From the NCBI GenBank assembly GCA_963457665.1, contig OY735215.1, positions 44,849,014-44,913,013 on the forward strand: 64,000 nucleotides of DNA. The letters run 5' to 3'. This DNA is from Thysanoteuthis rhombus (Eukaryota; Mollusca; Cephalopoda; Oegopsida; Thysanoteuthidae). Each line of letters opens with the position of its first letter. Within the stretch, counting starts at the first letter, position 1. Made by a program: the position numbers and the translations under genes. Shown in pieces: positions 31,343 to 41,984 of the stretch. The notes below the pieces were generated by a model, which had not been told where the DNA came from, did no database searches, and saw only the letters and a list, made by a program, of their open reading frames with translations.

Positions 31343-32005
31343 AAGAATACTAATTACTCTTCAAATACCACTATCACATTTTCTTGATTATGTCCGATGA
31401 TAGTCTCAAAATCTAGAACAATCAACTTCGGAAAGTTTTCAAAAAACTTGACATAATGACATTAATAAAAGTTTGCATGCATTCTAGAAAAATTATCAAA
31501 CAATAAATAGACAAGATTTGTCTGTTATTTTCAGCAATATAGGACCTTACGTTGTACCTTTCCATCTGACAGAAATAGTAACGCAGTTTCGAACAAATCA
31601 ACCTCAGATAAAAGTTGGGGCTTTCAATTCAGATTTTCTAGACCCTACCTATTTGGTAGATTAGCACATCGTAATCTTCCAAACCTCTTATTTTCCCCTA
31701 TTCATCATTGTGTTACACTACCCTAATCAACATTTTCGTCGAATTAAGATTTCATATTACAGCATAATTTCTTGAGCGCGTTTTTTTTTTTTACTATAGT
31801 TGTTAAGAATAAGTATAACATAATTTGGCACAATATCGCTATAGTGGTGAGCTTAGTGATGACTAAACTCATCACTGTAATAATAATAAATTGTAAATAA
31901 TGGTCTAGTTAAGTATTAGTAAGCTTAGATTAGTCTAATGCAAGGCTACGAACGACAGAACCTACAATTACCCATTCAATCGTTATACATTGAGACTATC
32001 TGATG
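31342..32005. other. Unassigned AT-rich sequence
   Basis: No gene or repeat recognised. Confidence 0.35.
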
Positions 32006-32019
32006 CATTCACTCGTTGA

Positions 32020-32640
32020 AGATACAATTGGAAGAAAAAAGAGAAAGAAAGATAGAATAGATTGTAGGAAGGGAGAAAGAAAGGAAAATAATTGGTTGAA
32101 AGAAAGGAAGGAAGGAAGAAATAAGCAGACAATAGATTGCAGGCAGAAAGAAAAAAAGAAAGAAAGGACAGATGGATCGATGAAAGGCAGGAAGGGAGGA
32201 AGAAAGAAAGAAAGAGAGAAAGAGAAAGGACAGATTACAAAAGGAAAAATGGATTGTAGAAAGAAAGAAAAATGAATTATAGAAAAGGGCAAAGAAGAAA
32301 GAGGGAGAAAGGCTGGTTTGTAGGGAAGAAAGAAAGACAAAATGGATTGTAGAAAAATAAAAAGAAAGGAAGGGGGAAGAGGGAAACAGAAAGAATTGGT
32401 TGCAGAAAGAAAAAGGAAAGAAAGAATTAAGAACAAAAAAAACAAAGAAAGAGAAAAAGAATGAACTGGAGAAAGAAGGGTAAAAAAAAAAGAATGAAAG
32501 AAAAATGGATTGTAGAAAGAAAAGGAGAAAGAAAGCAACAAAGGTATGGATCGTAGAAAGAAAGAAAAGACTGAAAGAAAAATGGATTGCAGAAAGAAAA
32601 AGAAGGAAAGGAGGAAGAAAGGAAGAAATATGGAACAATG
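32020..32640. repeat. Punctuated polypurine minisatellite, about 12 units
   Basis: The word GGATTGTAGAAAGAAAG (with variants such as GGATTGCAGAAAG and GGATCGTAGAAAG) recurs at irregular 20-75 base intervals, near 32060, 32130, 32251, 32344, 32397, 32507, 32548 and 32583, within A/G-rich filler. The reverse-complement phrase is in the 27.3- and 28.4-kb tracts. The 225-residue minus-strand frame is a repeat translation. Confidence 0.8.
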
Positions 32641-32890
32641 TTGGCTCTCATCCCCCCTCTGCCTCCATGTCATTAATCGTTTAGCGGTTTCCTTTCAATA
32701 TCGAGAAGGTGGAGCAGGTCATCGTTGAGATTCTGTCGATGGTCGGGGATTAGCTGAAAATGTTTGGCGCCGGAAGCGGAATTAACTTTTCCATTAGCTT
32801 TGTCTTCGACACATGTCAACATTGAAGAACCTCTTGGAACAGTCAGAGGAATTCAAGTGGACGACCATTCCATCATTCGAACTCTAACAC
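32641..32890. other. Short GC-richer segment, unassigned
   Basis: Less repetitive and more GC-rich than its surroundings (GGCGCCGGAAGCGGAATTAA). The forward frame from 32764 quickly runs into pyrimidine-rich sequence. No convincing coding evidence. Confidence 0.3.
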
Positions 32891-33130
32891 TTTTCCCCCA
32901 CTTCATTCTTACCAACACCATCATTATTTCTTATCAACGTTTTCTATTCCTCTCACTCTCTCACTCGCTCGCTTTTACTCTCTTCTTCTTACTCATTTTC
33001 TCAATCTTTTCTCCTTTTCCTCTATCCATATCTCTGATTTCCTCTAACCCTCTTCCCTTTACCATCTCCATTCTGATCACTTCTCCACCTTTTCTTTCCC
33101 TGTTTCTATTCCACTCTCTCTAACCAGCTT
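32891..33130. repeat. Pyrimidine-rich tract
   Basis: CTCTCACTCTCTCACTCGCTC-type sequence. Low complexity. Confidence 0.75.
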
Positions 33131-33289
33131 TCACTTTTTTTCTAGAAGGTTCGTACATTGTTTTATCAAACATTCGATCATTTTCACAATTGAAACCTTT
33201 TTCTTACTTCTTATAACGATCACTTCATATTGACACTGTTTCATAAATACATTTTCCTGAGATTCTTTCCCTCTTCTCTCTCCCTATCA

Positions 33290-33291
<2 letters not shown>

Positions 33292-33367
<76 letters not shown>
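33292..33367. repeat. (TC)n(TA)n compound microsatellite
   Basis: About 22 bases of TC followed by about 54 bases of TA. Confidence 0.95.
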
Positions 33368-33370
<3 letters not shown>

Positions 33371-33494
33371 TCAGTTCATGTCTATCTCAGTCTGTTCCTA
33401 TCTATCTATCTCTTCTTTTTGGTTTCTTTTCCTTTTCCTCTTCTCAATGAATTTAAGGCTGAAAAATTCCACTGCCATAACATCCGACGAGACG

Positions 33495-33560
33495 TGACCT
33501 GATGCTGTTTAGTACGTCTGGTTCCCTGGAAGTCGTGAGTTCAATTCTAACAACTGGGCG
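33495..33560 (+). mobile_element. Possible tRNA-derived SINE head
   Basis: CTGATGCTGTTTAGTACGTC then AAGTCGTGAGTTCAATTC resembles an A box and B box (GAGTTCAATTC) at tRNA-like spacing. No matching copy was found in the window, so this is tentative. Confidence 0.35.
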
Positions 33561-33920
33561 ATGTGAGAGACTATCGCAGCAAGGCGACACCATATCAGTC
33601 TACTTTCGATCCTCACAAATTGTTACAATGGTGCGTTTCAGAAAGTAGATTTATATTCTGTCAAGGCTTCTGTAGTTGGTTCAGTCGTCGTCCCTGAATG
33701 TTATGCAAGTTTCCCGGAAGTTACTCTTTATTTCCTGCCACTTGCTCTAACAGTCTGAGGACATTTGATCCAGAATATCGTGCTAAAAAGTAACAGTAAA
33801 GATGAAAATCTAGATTCCCAATTCAAGCTTTTTACCTTGGCTAGAACAACCTGTGGCACCGACAGAATATGTCCAACTACATTGGCCACAAGCCTTAAAG
33901 TATGCCTAGCTCAGGAATTG
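33561..33920. other. Unassigned sequence
   Basis: No recognised feature. The right part may be the 3' flank of the mariner remnant that follows on the minus strand. Confidence 0.3.
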
Positions 33921-33924
33921 CGCT

Positions 33925-34180
33925 GTTCTCAATTCTAAATTATTTGCATTAGGGCCTCATACACATATCCAAGGATCCCTTCCACTCCTCAAAGTCTTCT
34001 TTCGGGATTGCCATCAGCTGCTTTGTTAATTTCGTTCACGGTCTTAAATCTCTCTGGGGAAAGCCAAGGGTTTGTCCGAACTATGGAGAGGTTGATATAC
34101 CCGAATGATGCGATGTGTTGCTAAAAGAAATCCTGCACATGACGTGAAAAATGATTGCCTCGCTCATGGTGGATGCAATG
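33925..34180 (-). pseudogene. Mariner transposase remnant (family 2), minus strand
   Basis: Minus-strand frames read in order HVQDFF.QHIASFGY, ERFKTVNEIN and KQLMAIPKEDFEEWKGSLDMC. These match the mariner C-terminal third: the HHDNA..H region, the RF.TVDEI stretch and the AIPK.DF..CF..WK..W.KC motif. At least two frameshifts are needed, and the third catalytic aspartate (PDLAPCD) is not preserved. It belongs to the same family as 46483-46939. Confidence 0.7.
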
Positions 34181-34560
34181 GTCACACATTACCCAAACTC
34201 GCTCAGTGATGTCTGACTACCAACTGATTAACCCTCAGAAGAGATTAACTGTCCACACATGAGCAGTCAAGTCCCCTCCGATTGATTGCCATATTCGAGA
34301 TTGTTGGATATTTTTGGACAAATGTTGTAATTTGTCAAGTTTTTTTTTTAATTTGTGCATGGATATCTAATAACCCCGGCTCAATACGGCACAAGACCAG
34401 AATAAAGCGTGTAAGAAGATTGTGTAGAGTAAATCTTCCAAATGACAAAGTTCTGTCTGATTGCCTTGGAGATCGTTATCAGAAATCGTGGCTTTTTACC
34501 TGGACAGGAAAACGATCCCTGACACCAGTTGGAAAGACATAACCATCTCAGCCACAATAC
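34181..34560. other. Unassigned sequence
   Basis: May contain the decayed upstream part of the mariner copy, but nothing can be placed securely. Confidence 0.3.
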
Positions 34561-34690
34561 TTTCATTGTTTATCTTTGCTTTTTCTATCCCTTCTTATCC
34601 CATTTTCCTCTTTTCTTTTTCATTCCTTTCTTTTTCTTTCTATTTCCTTCTTTTCTTGATTGTTCTTCCCTTCATCATAACTGTAGTGAT
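34561..34690. repeat. Short polypyrimidine tract
   Basis: TTTTTCATTCCTTTCTTTTTC-type sequence. Low complexity. Confidence 0.75.
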
Positions 34691-34884
34691 ATTGATTCCA
34701 ACTTTGTGTCATATAGAACTAAATCTAGGGTGACTCACCGTGGAACATTGATTACCTGATCTCCTCGGCCATTACGATTCTCACTGGGTGCTTCAACGCC
34801 TGTGATCATTTTCATCCTCTTCTCCTTTTTCCCCAGACTGTTTTCTCACCAATTGTCCTTTTTATCATTTTCATTTTATGTCCA

Positions 34885-35110
34885 GATATTGTCAAACTCC
34901 AGTCCACGTCAGGAGTTGGATTTGCTTTTCTCCAGATAACAACAACGATAAAAATCCTCACCTAATTTAGGGGAGTAAACTCTTTGTTATTTGTCTGTCC
35001 CATCACCTTAAAACAAACCTATGTATAAAATCAACATTCCCCTACTCTGGTGTGAAATTTCGACCAAGTAATCAGCAGGCGGGTCTCTCGCCGACTGGGC
35101 CAAAATGATA
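34885..35110 (-). mobile_element. tRNA-derived SINE (family II), best copy, minus strand
   Basis: The minus-strand head reads TTGGCCCAGTCGGCGAGAG (A box) and TACTTGGTCGAAATTTCAC (B box GGTCGAAATTTC). A body follows that includes GTAGGGGAATGTTGATTTTA, and the tail ends in GTGGACTGGAGTTTGACA. A second tail fragment follows at 35235-35305 (GATGCTGTTAAACTCTAATC). Confidence 0.7.
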
Positions 35111-35234
35111 AACCTTATATATCTACAAAAATGTATTTAACAAATACTCACTGACTTATTTCATTCTACTAATTTATATTAGATATTTTTTTTATCAATT
35201 ATATATTCAATACAAAAGGTGCAATAATCATTTG

Positions 35235-35305
35235 TTCCCAGATGCTGTTAAACTCTAATCCAAGTCAGGAGGTGACTTTGCTTTTTCTACCTCGTAACAA
35301 CAATA
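35235..35305 (-). mobile_element. SINE family II tail fragment
   Basis: AGATGCTGTTAAACTCTAAT followed by CAAGTCAGGAGGTGACTTTG repeats the tail of the adjacent copy. Confidence 0.55.
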
Positions 35306-36000
35306 GAAGCAGGAGAGGAGTTTGACCCTGCAGCTGCTAGAAAATGCAATTGTAGTCATCAGAAGAATGTAGGAATGCCACACGTGGATCGATGAGGCTG
35401 TCAATACTGGGGTTAAATGCAGCGAAAAATGCAGGCTAAATCTCTATCTTGAAAGCTCCCCTGGGGCCAGATGTCTTGATTCAATATTCACGATCTAATC
35501 AAGACCACTTTGGATAGCAGACCACCATTAATATTTCCCACCAAATATATCACCACCAAAATTAATCTCTAAAACTCTAAAAAGTGGTGCTCTTACGCTA
35601 CCTTCAGACTTCCGTACCCGCATATCACAGGTGACAAGCACCTAAAATAGTGTCACTCCCTCGATCCTTTATCTGTAGGAAGATATGGATTCACGCTTCT
35701 CCCAAGAGAACACAAACTGGATGAGTCGGAGTTCAGTCACCTTGCACCTCCTTAGCGGTTTACAAATACAATAAACCAATCATATTGAATATTTGTTCAA
35801 TTCAGTGAGTACCCAAGTAAGGGTCCAACTTACTTGAAATGCCTTGTAAGATTACCACACTATTTCTATGTGGTACCGACTATTGCTGCGGTGACTTGCT
35901 TCAGCGTTGTGGTCTCCGAACTTTGACAACTCTTTTCAATACCCTTTTCAAAAATTAAATTTTCTAGCCCCTCCCCACCTCACAAAAGAAATGGTCTGCC
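35306..36000. other. Unassigned sequence
   Basis: No gene or repeat recognised. Confidence 0.35.
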
Positions 36001-36001
36001 T

Positions 36002-36118
<117 letters not shown>

Positions 36119-38340
36119 TGTGACTATTGTATTTTTGCCCTATTCACGGAATTATCCGAGTGTGTATAAACCCAAATAGGAAAGGAACTGTTTATGTAAT
36201 GAAGAATTTTTTCAATTGCGAAGATATCACTTTCTTGCTCAGAACCCCGGAGCAAGGGCAAAAAACGGCTTGCAGGTCGAAACCAGCCCACCACGACTTT
36301 CTATCCGACCTACTGACCATACACCTTCTATTTTTACAACTAATAAATATAAAAGAAAATACTACGAGCAGGCACAATATTGTCAAGTTCTTACCAGATA
36401 TCCAATCAGGGATACATATTGGTGTTGTAGGAAATTTAAGAATTAATTATAGAAATAATTAGAAATAATTATCCGTGTCTTCAAAAGGCAATTATATTTT
36501 ACTATAAATACATAAATAACACCGTGCAACGCAATTTCTGTTCCTGGGTAGTGAGTGTTATTTTCTAAATGTTTATTCATAAAAAGTATTTTATTAAATT
36601 GCTCTCATTCCCTTCCTTGTGATCGAGATACTGATATTCTGAAATTTATCTATCTATCACTGTACGATGGGTGAATTAGCATACTTTTATTCACATTTTT
36701 TCAAAATCACATTTTGTTCAGGAGAACAATAATACGTGAATCTAAATAAGCATGTATTTATGCTAATGTTGAAGTAATCCCAAAATATTTGAAAGTGAAT
36801 AGTTTTTCGAGATTACGAATGTACCGTAAATCACTCTGACGAACCAGACCACATAATACCATGTCCCATGGTTGCAGCCTTTAAAGTCCAGACCATCCTG
36901 ATAGAAGCGCGAACGAAAACATATTTATATAGGTGTAACAATAAAATTAAAAAATAATTGGGGAAAATTACATGAATCGACGTCTCAAGGACATACGAAA
37001 CTTCTTAATCGACCGGATTTGCGTGGAAACAAAAAACAAATAGTGACAGTGACGGAGTTTCGTACCTCACTCGGAGAGTAACAGGAAAAAGTAAGTGTTC
37101 TGTTTCAGTTTTTAAATTTTCTCTCTTTTTCGAATTTTTTTTCTTTGGTTGACAAGGAATATTATACCAACAAAGCTTTTTCTACTAATATTCATTTCCA
37201 GTGTTTTGTTGTTGTTGTTGTTGTTGTATAAATATTTGTTGTTCTACCAAAAATTCAACATGGCTTTGTTGTCTGTTCATTTTTGCTCTGTACTTTTGGT
37301 TTTCACACTCGTACGCAAAATTGACTCACGCATTTGGTTTTAACTACTAAAAGAAAGATTTGCTAACGAACAATATAAGTTCCAAGTGAGTTTCTTAGAA
37401 TTCATTGAATTCTGCATGTCATTACGACTCAACATATTCTTTGCTTAACTGATACAAGATGAGTACCAATACGAATGTACTGAGTTGACATAGCAAAAGC
37501 CTCTGAGAGGGGATGCGGCCAGTGCATCGCACAATAGCCCAGAGGGGGGGGGGCAGAGTATTTTGGGTAGAGAAGTGTATCAAAACTCCCAAGTTTATAA
37601 TATCCATTAATGAAATAGGTTGACTCTATCGTTTACTGGCGAGTGAACATAGCGTGACGGGCTAAAAGGGGTTAAGCATATTAATATAGGATGGCTTATG
37701 AAATTCCTCTTGAAGGCCTTAGATGGGGCTAAAATAATCTATTTCGAGACATTTTCTTGTAACCAATTAGAATTATATTATCAAACGGGAAAAATGTTTT
37801 GTTGTTTTTTGGGGGGGCGGGAATCATATTTTGAAATCTAAACAATATTCATGCTTATAAAAGCCGAAGTATAAGCATTTATCTAATATTCTTTGATGAT
37901 AGAACTCTTGTTGCTATTCGATGTTTATTACATTATTTAGTCTTTGTTTGTCTACTTCACAACATTTATAGTTTTTTTTTAAACTTTATACCTAATTAAC
38001 TCGAGAAAATTTATAAACATGAAAAAAAACAGATTTTTTTTTTTCAAACTATCAATCACATTACACACAAGTTGAGGTAAACAGTGCCAACAATACTTTG
38101 GGATATTTACGGCACAACTTCAAACACACATTAAAAAATATTACTTTGACCAACATTTTAGAATTCTCTTATTTGTTACACCTATATTCATTAGTTTGTC
38201 TCAAAGTATATTTACTCGTTAGTAAATTCAAATTATTTATCTTTGAAGTTAGATATAAAAAACTGGGGTTTGTTTTGTTTTGTTTTTTAATTTGGTCTAA
38301 GTAATAATTTTCAGTGCATAGACTCGGATATATTCCTCTT
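36119..38340. other. Unassigned, about 2.2 kb
   Basis: Contains (TTG)n at 37207-37227 and G-runs near 37544 and 37811. The 111-residue frame at 36127-36462 has no recognised domain and begins at the edge of a microsatellite. No gene is supported. Confidence 0.4.
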
Positions 38341-38344
38341 ACGA

Positions 38345-38570
38345 TAAAAGGCACTCGTCAGGCCCTACTTAGAATGTGCCTCATGTACACTTATGGACTC
38401 AACACCTACAACGAGACCATTCAAGCACATTTGCCAACTATGCTACTCTGAGAGACAGCAAAAACTGAACTTAGAGTCTCTGCACTACTGACGAATGGGG
38501 GCAAATTTACTGGAAACACGCAGGTTTATTGATAACATTAACGCTCTAGACATTAACTGCCATTGCATAA
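38345..38570 (+). pseudogene. Jockey/CR1-like LINE, reverse-transcriptase C-terminal scrap
   Basis: One forward frame reads KALVRPYLECASCTL, then after about 25 residues KLNLESLHY and, past one stop, RMGANLLETRRFI. This matches the C-terminal pattern of jockey, CR1 and I-type reverse transcriptases (LVRP.LEYAS..W followed by L.LPSLE.RR..GDLI). The family differs from the RTE copies elsewhere in the window. The upstream catalytic domain is missing. Confidence 0.6.
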
Positions 38571-38639
38571 AAATTTATCAAAGAGAATGATATTGTTGGG
38601 TTCATATCTACCACTAATAGAGGTAATTTTTATCCGAAA

Positions 38640-38860
38640 TTTAACGTGGACTTTTCAAAATGAAATATTGCTAAGAAAGGGAGCTGGTTTTAATCTTTGC
38701 TGTTTTTCGTTTTACGAGCTCTAACTCCGTTTGTGCAGTCTGAACGCGGGACAAATACATAGTCAGCCAGCCAGGATCACTTAAAAAATGAAGAAACCTA
38801 TGCTGACAGTTTTTGCTGCCGATTTCAAGCAAGCTAATCTCGCAGACCATTACGACTCTC
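38640..38860 (+). repeat. Dispersed repeat A, 3' part
   Basis: GAGCTCTAACTCCGTTTGTGCAG and AGAAACCTATGCTGACAGTT..GCTG match the 3' half of the repeat A copies at 331 and 18432. Confidence 0.5.
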
Positions 38861-39301
38861 TCTGGGTTCACCAAAATTTGTGGTCATGTGCCTGAATAAG
38901 TTAAACTAAGTAAATACAGGTATCTCTCGTTCTTAGAACTTTATATCACACTCCTTTTCTGTTTTTACGAAGAAAGTCTCAGAGCGGAAATATCGTTTTG
39001 CTGCAAGCGTCCTCTTCCTTTCCCTCTTACACTTCGGTCTCTTGTACATTCCACTACCTCACCCATTAATGACTCATACCGTCATCACTCTTTTCTTGAT
39101 TGATAGACGGGTGGATATTAACCGACAGAAAGCGATTCAGAGATACGAACAGATCCATTCCCTCTGTTTTAACACTAATTTTCAATTCTAAAAGTGAGCA
39201 ATAAAATTATCTAAGGGTCACTTTAGGATGCGTGAATGTGAGTTGTTTTTTTTGGGGGGGGGTTGTTTTTGTTTTTTTTCAATTTGATTCAGATTAAACA
39301 T

Positions 39302-39385
39302 TTTGAAACACTGATTCTTCAATTTCCAATACATGGATTCGAACACTGATTCTTCAATTTTCTATAATACACGAATTCTCAAATA
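39302..39385 (+). repeat. Short tandem duplication (about 40-base unit)
   Basis: GAAACACTGATTCTTCAATT is followed about 39 bases later by GAACACTGATTCTTCAATTT. Each copy ends in a GGATTC/GAATTC-like word. Confidence 0.75.
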
Positions 39386-41055
39386 GTCGACATTGTTCAT
39401 GGTTTTTATTTTTCATTGTGTTTTAACCAAAATATTACCGAAAATAGTATTTTTAGATCGGGAATAACGTTATTTGAACAAAAGTAGAAAATTTACTTAT
39501 TTAAGATAACCAATATAAAAATGGAGATATGATACATTATCGCAGATAGTCTTGTGATATCAAAGTGTAGATATTTACAAATCTTCACCATGGAAGAAAA
39601 TGGTAGCAATAATTGGAAAGTTTCCATCTTAAGATACAAATCGTTGGCAAGAATTTCACCTTTTTTTTTTTTTTTCTTTCTATCTAACGCTTTGTGGGGT
39701 ATTAAAGTCCCCTCCCATAAAAAGATGTAAAATTAAACAAAACTGTATACGCAAAACACTTTTTAATGTCTGCCTCTTGAAGCGTAAGATTAGTATTCGC
39801 AAATACATTAAGTAGCGACAGACAAACGACCACGTTATCTTTTGGTTGGTTGAAGATAAACTCACTTGCTGAAAGTCACCACCCTGTGAGAAACAAATCA
39901 TCCATAATTGGAATATGATGTCCCTTGCCAGTTCAAGGGCTTGTTGATCTGTTGATCAGGGTTGGTGTTTTCCTGCCCAAGCAATAGATACAAGAGGCGA
40001 TAGAGTGGGTTTGAAGGAGGGGAGTTGTTGGTTCAATTCGGTGTTTTGTAGTGTAAGGATCGATCCGGTGGCGGTGAAGAGTTGCCAAGTTGTGTCTGGA
40101 GTGTGCACATCTGGTGAGCCACTAATGACCACCGAGTAAAGTTTTTGGACGATTAAAATCCGATCATCCCATTTCTTTACTGTTATTTTCTCCCTTTCTC
40201 TCCATCCTTCCATTATTGTTTTTTACTTATTGATTCTCTACTTTCTCCCGTATAGATTCAAGTTCTAGAATATTCATTTTATATCCTCTCGAGTAACACA
40301 GATTAATCCCCCCTTGTAGTGGCTCAAATAACTTCTGTATGATTTTCAATGTTCTTAGATGACTTGAAAAACTATAGTATAGATTCCATTGTTGTTTTTC
40401 GTCTTGTTTTTTTCGTTGAAATGAATTTGAAAAAAAAAAAGCACACAAATTTAGAACCTGCTTACAAGAAGTTTTAAAACAAATTGCTCACTACATCTTC
40501 CATGTGAAGAGAATGGAAGGCATAAGACAAGTACTTCCTTCACTCTTTTCGGCTAGACACGACCGAGTGCAGCTAGCCCTGTGTATCTGGCTTTAAAATC
40601 CTTTTCGGTGACTCGTATCTTTTTTCTGATTCATTGTCATTACTTCTTGAATATTTTAGAAATTTTTCTTGCCTCGTCACTAGATCCTTCCTTGGTCGAT
40701 TATATCATAGTGCCATGAAAATTGTTATACCCATCTCACAATATGATTTTGAATAATAATTGTTCATCTATTTCAAATAAATGGTGAACTTTTTGCGAAA
40801 TTTAATTTTTTTTTATCCTTTTATTCCACTGAATATGATTTACATTTTGCATTTTAATGAACCTTTTATTTGCTTTTATTTTGATTTTTAATAACTAAGA
40901 ATCTAAAGGAATACAAAAAAAACATTAGTCTGCATTATGATTTGCTCACAGCTATACATGAACCGCAAACCCACGTGCGCGATATTTCTGCATCCTTATT
41001 TTGTTGCTAATTTGACCATTATTAACAGAAGATTCTTTTAGATATTTCCTAAGTT
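39386..41055. other. Unassigned, about 1.7 kb
   Basis: Poly(T) near 39661-39675 and a G-run near 39254. Short frames carry no recognised domain. Confidence 0.35.
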
Positions 41056-41059
41056 TTGT

Positions 41060-41145
41060 CTGCCACAAGGCCACGTGGGTGGAATACCCACTAAGGATCA
41101 AACGCACTAACAATCGTCTGAGTTACCAACTTGCTAACCATAGCA
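41060..41145 (-). mobile_element. Possible tRNA-like head, minus strand
   Basis: The reverse complement reads GGTTAGCAAGTTGGTAACTC (A-box-like), then TGCGTTTGATCCTTAGTGGG (B-box-like). Spacing fits a tRNA-derived SINE, but no second copy is seen. Confidence 0.35.
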
Positions 41146-41257
41146 AACTGTGTTGGCTATTGGAGGCACTCAAGAAAAGATATATACTATATATATGTGC
41201 GTACTTATGAGCTTATATGTAAGAGTATATACATATACACGAGAGTGCATGTATGTG

Positions 41258-41380
41258 TGTAATATATATATATATATATATATCTCTGTAATTTTCCTAT
41301 GAATGTTAGCATCAATAAAAAAAAAGCTCTACATTCTGAAATGCAAAATACGATATGACTACAGAGTGTTGATAATGAAC
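41258..41380 (+). repeat. (TA)n tract with linked conserved segment
   Basis: (TA)n at 41260-41282 is followed by TTTTCCTATGAATGTTAGCA, AAAAGCTCTACATTCTGAAA and ATATGACTACAGAGTGTTGA. The same order follows the (TA)n(TG)n tract at 29772-29862. Confidence 0.75.
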
Positions 41381-41516
41381 ATTTCTGAGAGAATACCCCA
41401 AGTGCCAACGGTCAGTTTTAAGACTCCAGGATGGACATTTTGATCCTTAATTAGTCAAAAGCACTTCTTTTTTTTTTTTTTTTTTTTCAGATAGAGTAAA
41501 ATCTCTAATTTCACAT

Positions 41517-41667
41517 ATACCATATATACTCGTGTAATGATCGACTTTTTTTTTCAAGATCATTTTCTAAATCTATAGTCTATAACATACTTCGTGAAAA
41601 GTTCGCCCCCCCACCCGAAAAAAAATTGGACTAAAAACGTCGAAAAATACACGAGAATATACGGTAA
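41517..41667. mobile_element. MITE-like element, about 150 bases
   Basis: The left end TACCATATATACTCGTGTA and the reverse complement of the right end, TACCGTATATTCTCGTGTA, agree at 17 of 19 positions. The body is non-coding and contains GTTCGCCCCCCCACCC. Confidence 0.7.
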
Positions 41668-41984
41668 ATATTTGTCTACTTATTCTCATGCTGTTACCTA
41701 AGCCTCCACACCCTTCTTCTCTAATTACTCATTTCTGAACAATTACAGATCGATATAAATAAATCAATTATCCAATGCAAAGCAAAGCTTCCTTTCCTCT
41801 GATTCATATTAGGTTCCGCCCAGTTGACGTCATTCATTATTTTGTTTTTTATTTTCCAACTGATGATATCCAATGAAAAGTTTTTATAACTCTTATAAGA
41901 CTTCTCCCGCTGCTAACCCCAGTAGAAAAACGCCCATCCATTTACTACTACTATCATTATAAGCGCATCCATGAAAATAAAAAT
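41668..41984. other. Unassigned sequence
   Basis: No recognised feature. Confidence 0.3.

Noticed and set aside
31996-32673. 225-residue minus-strand open frame
   Set aside because: Translation of the punctuated polypurine minisatellite.
36127-36462. 111-residue forward frame
   Set aside because: Starts at a microsatellite edge, overlaps other frames and has no domain.
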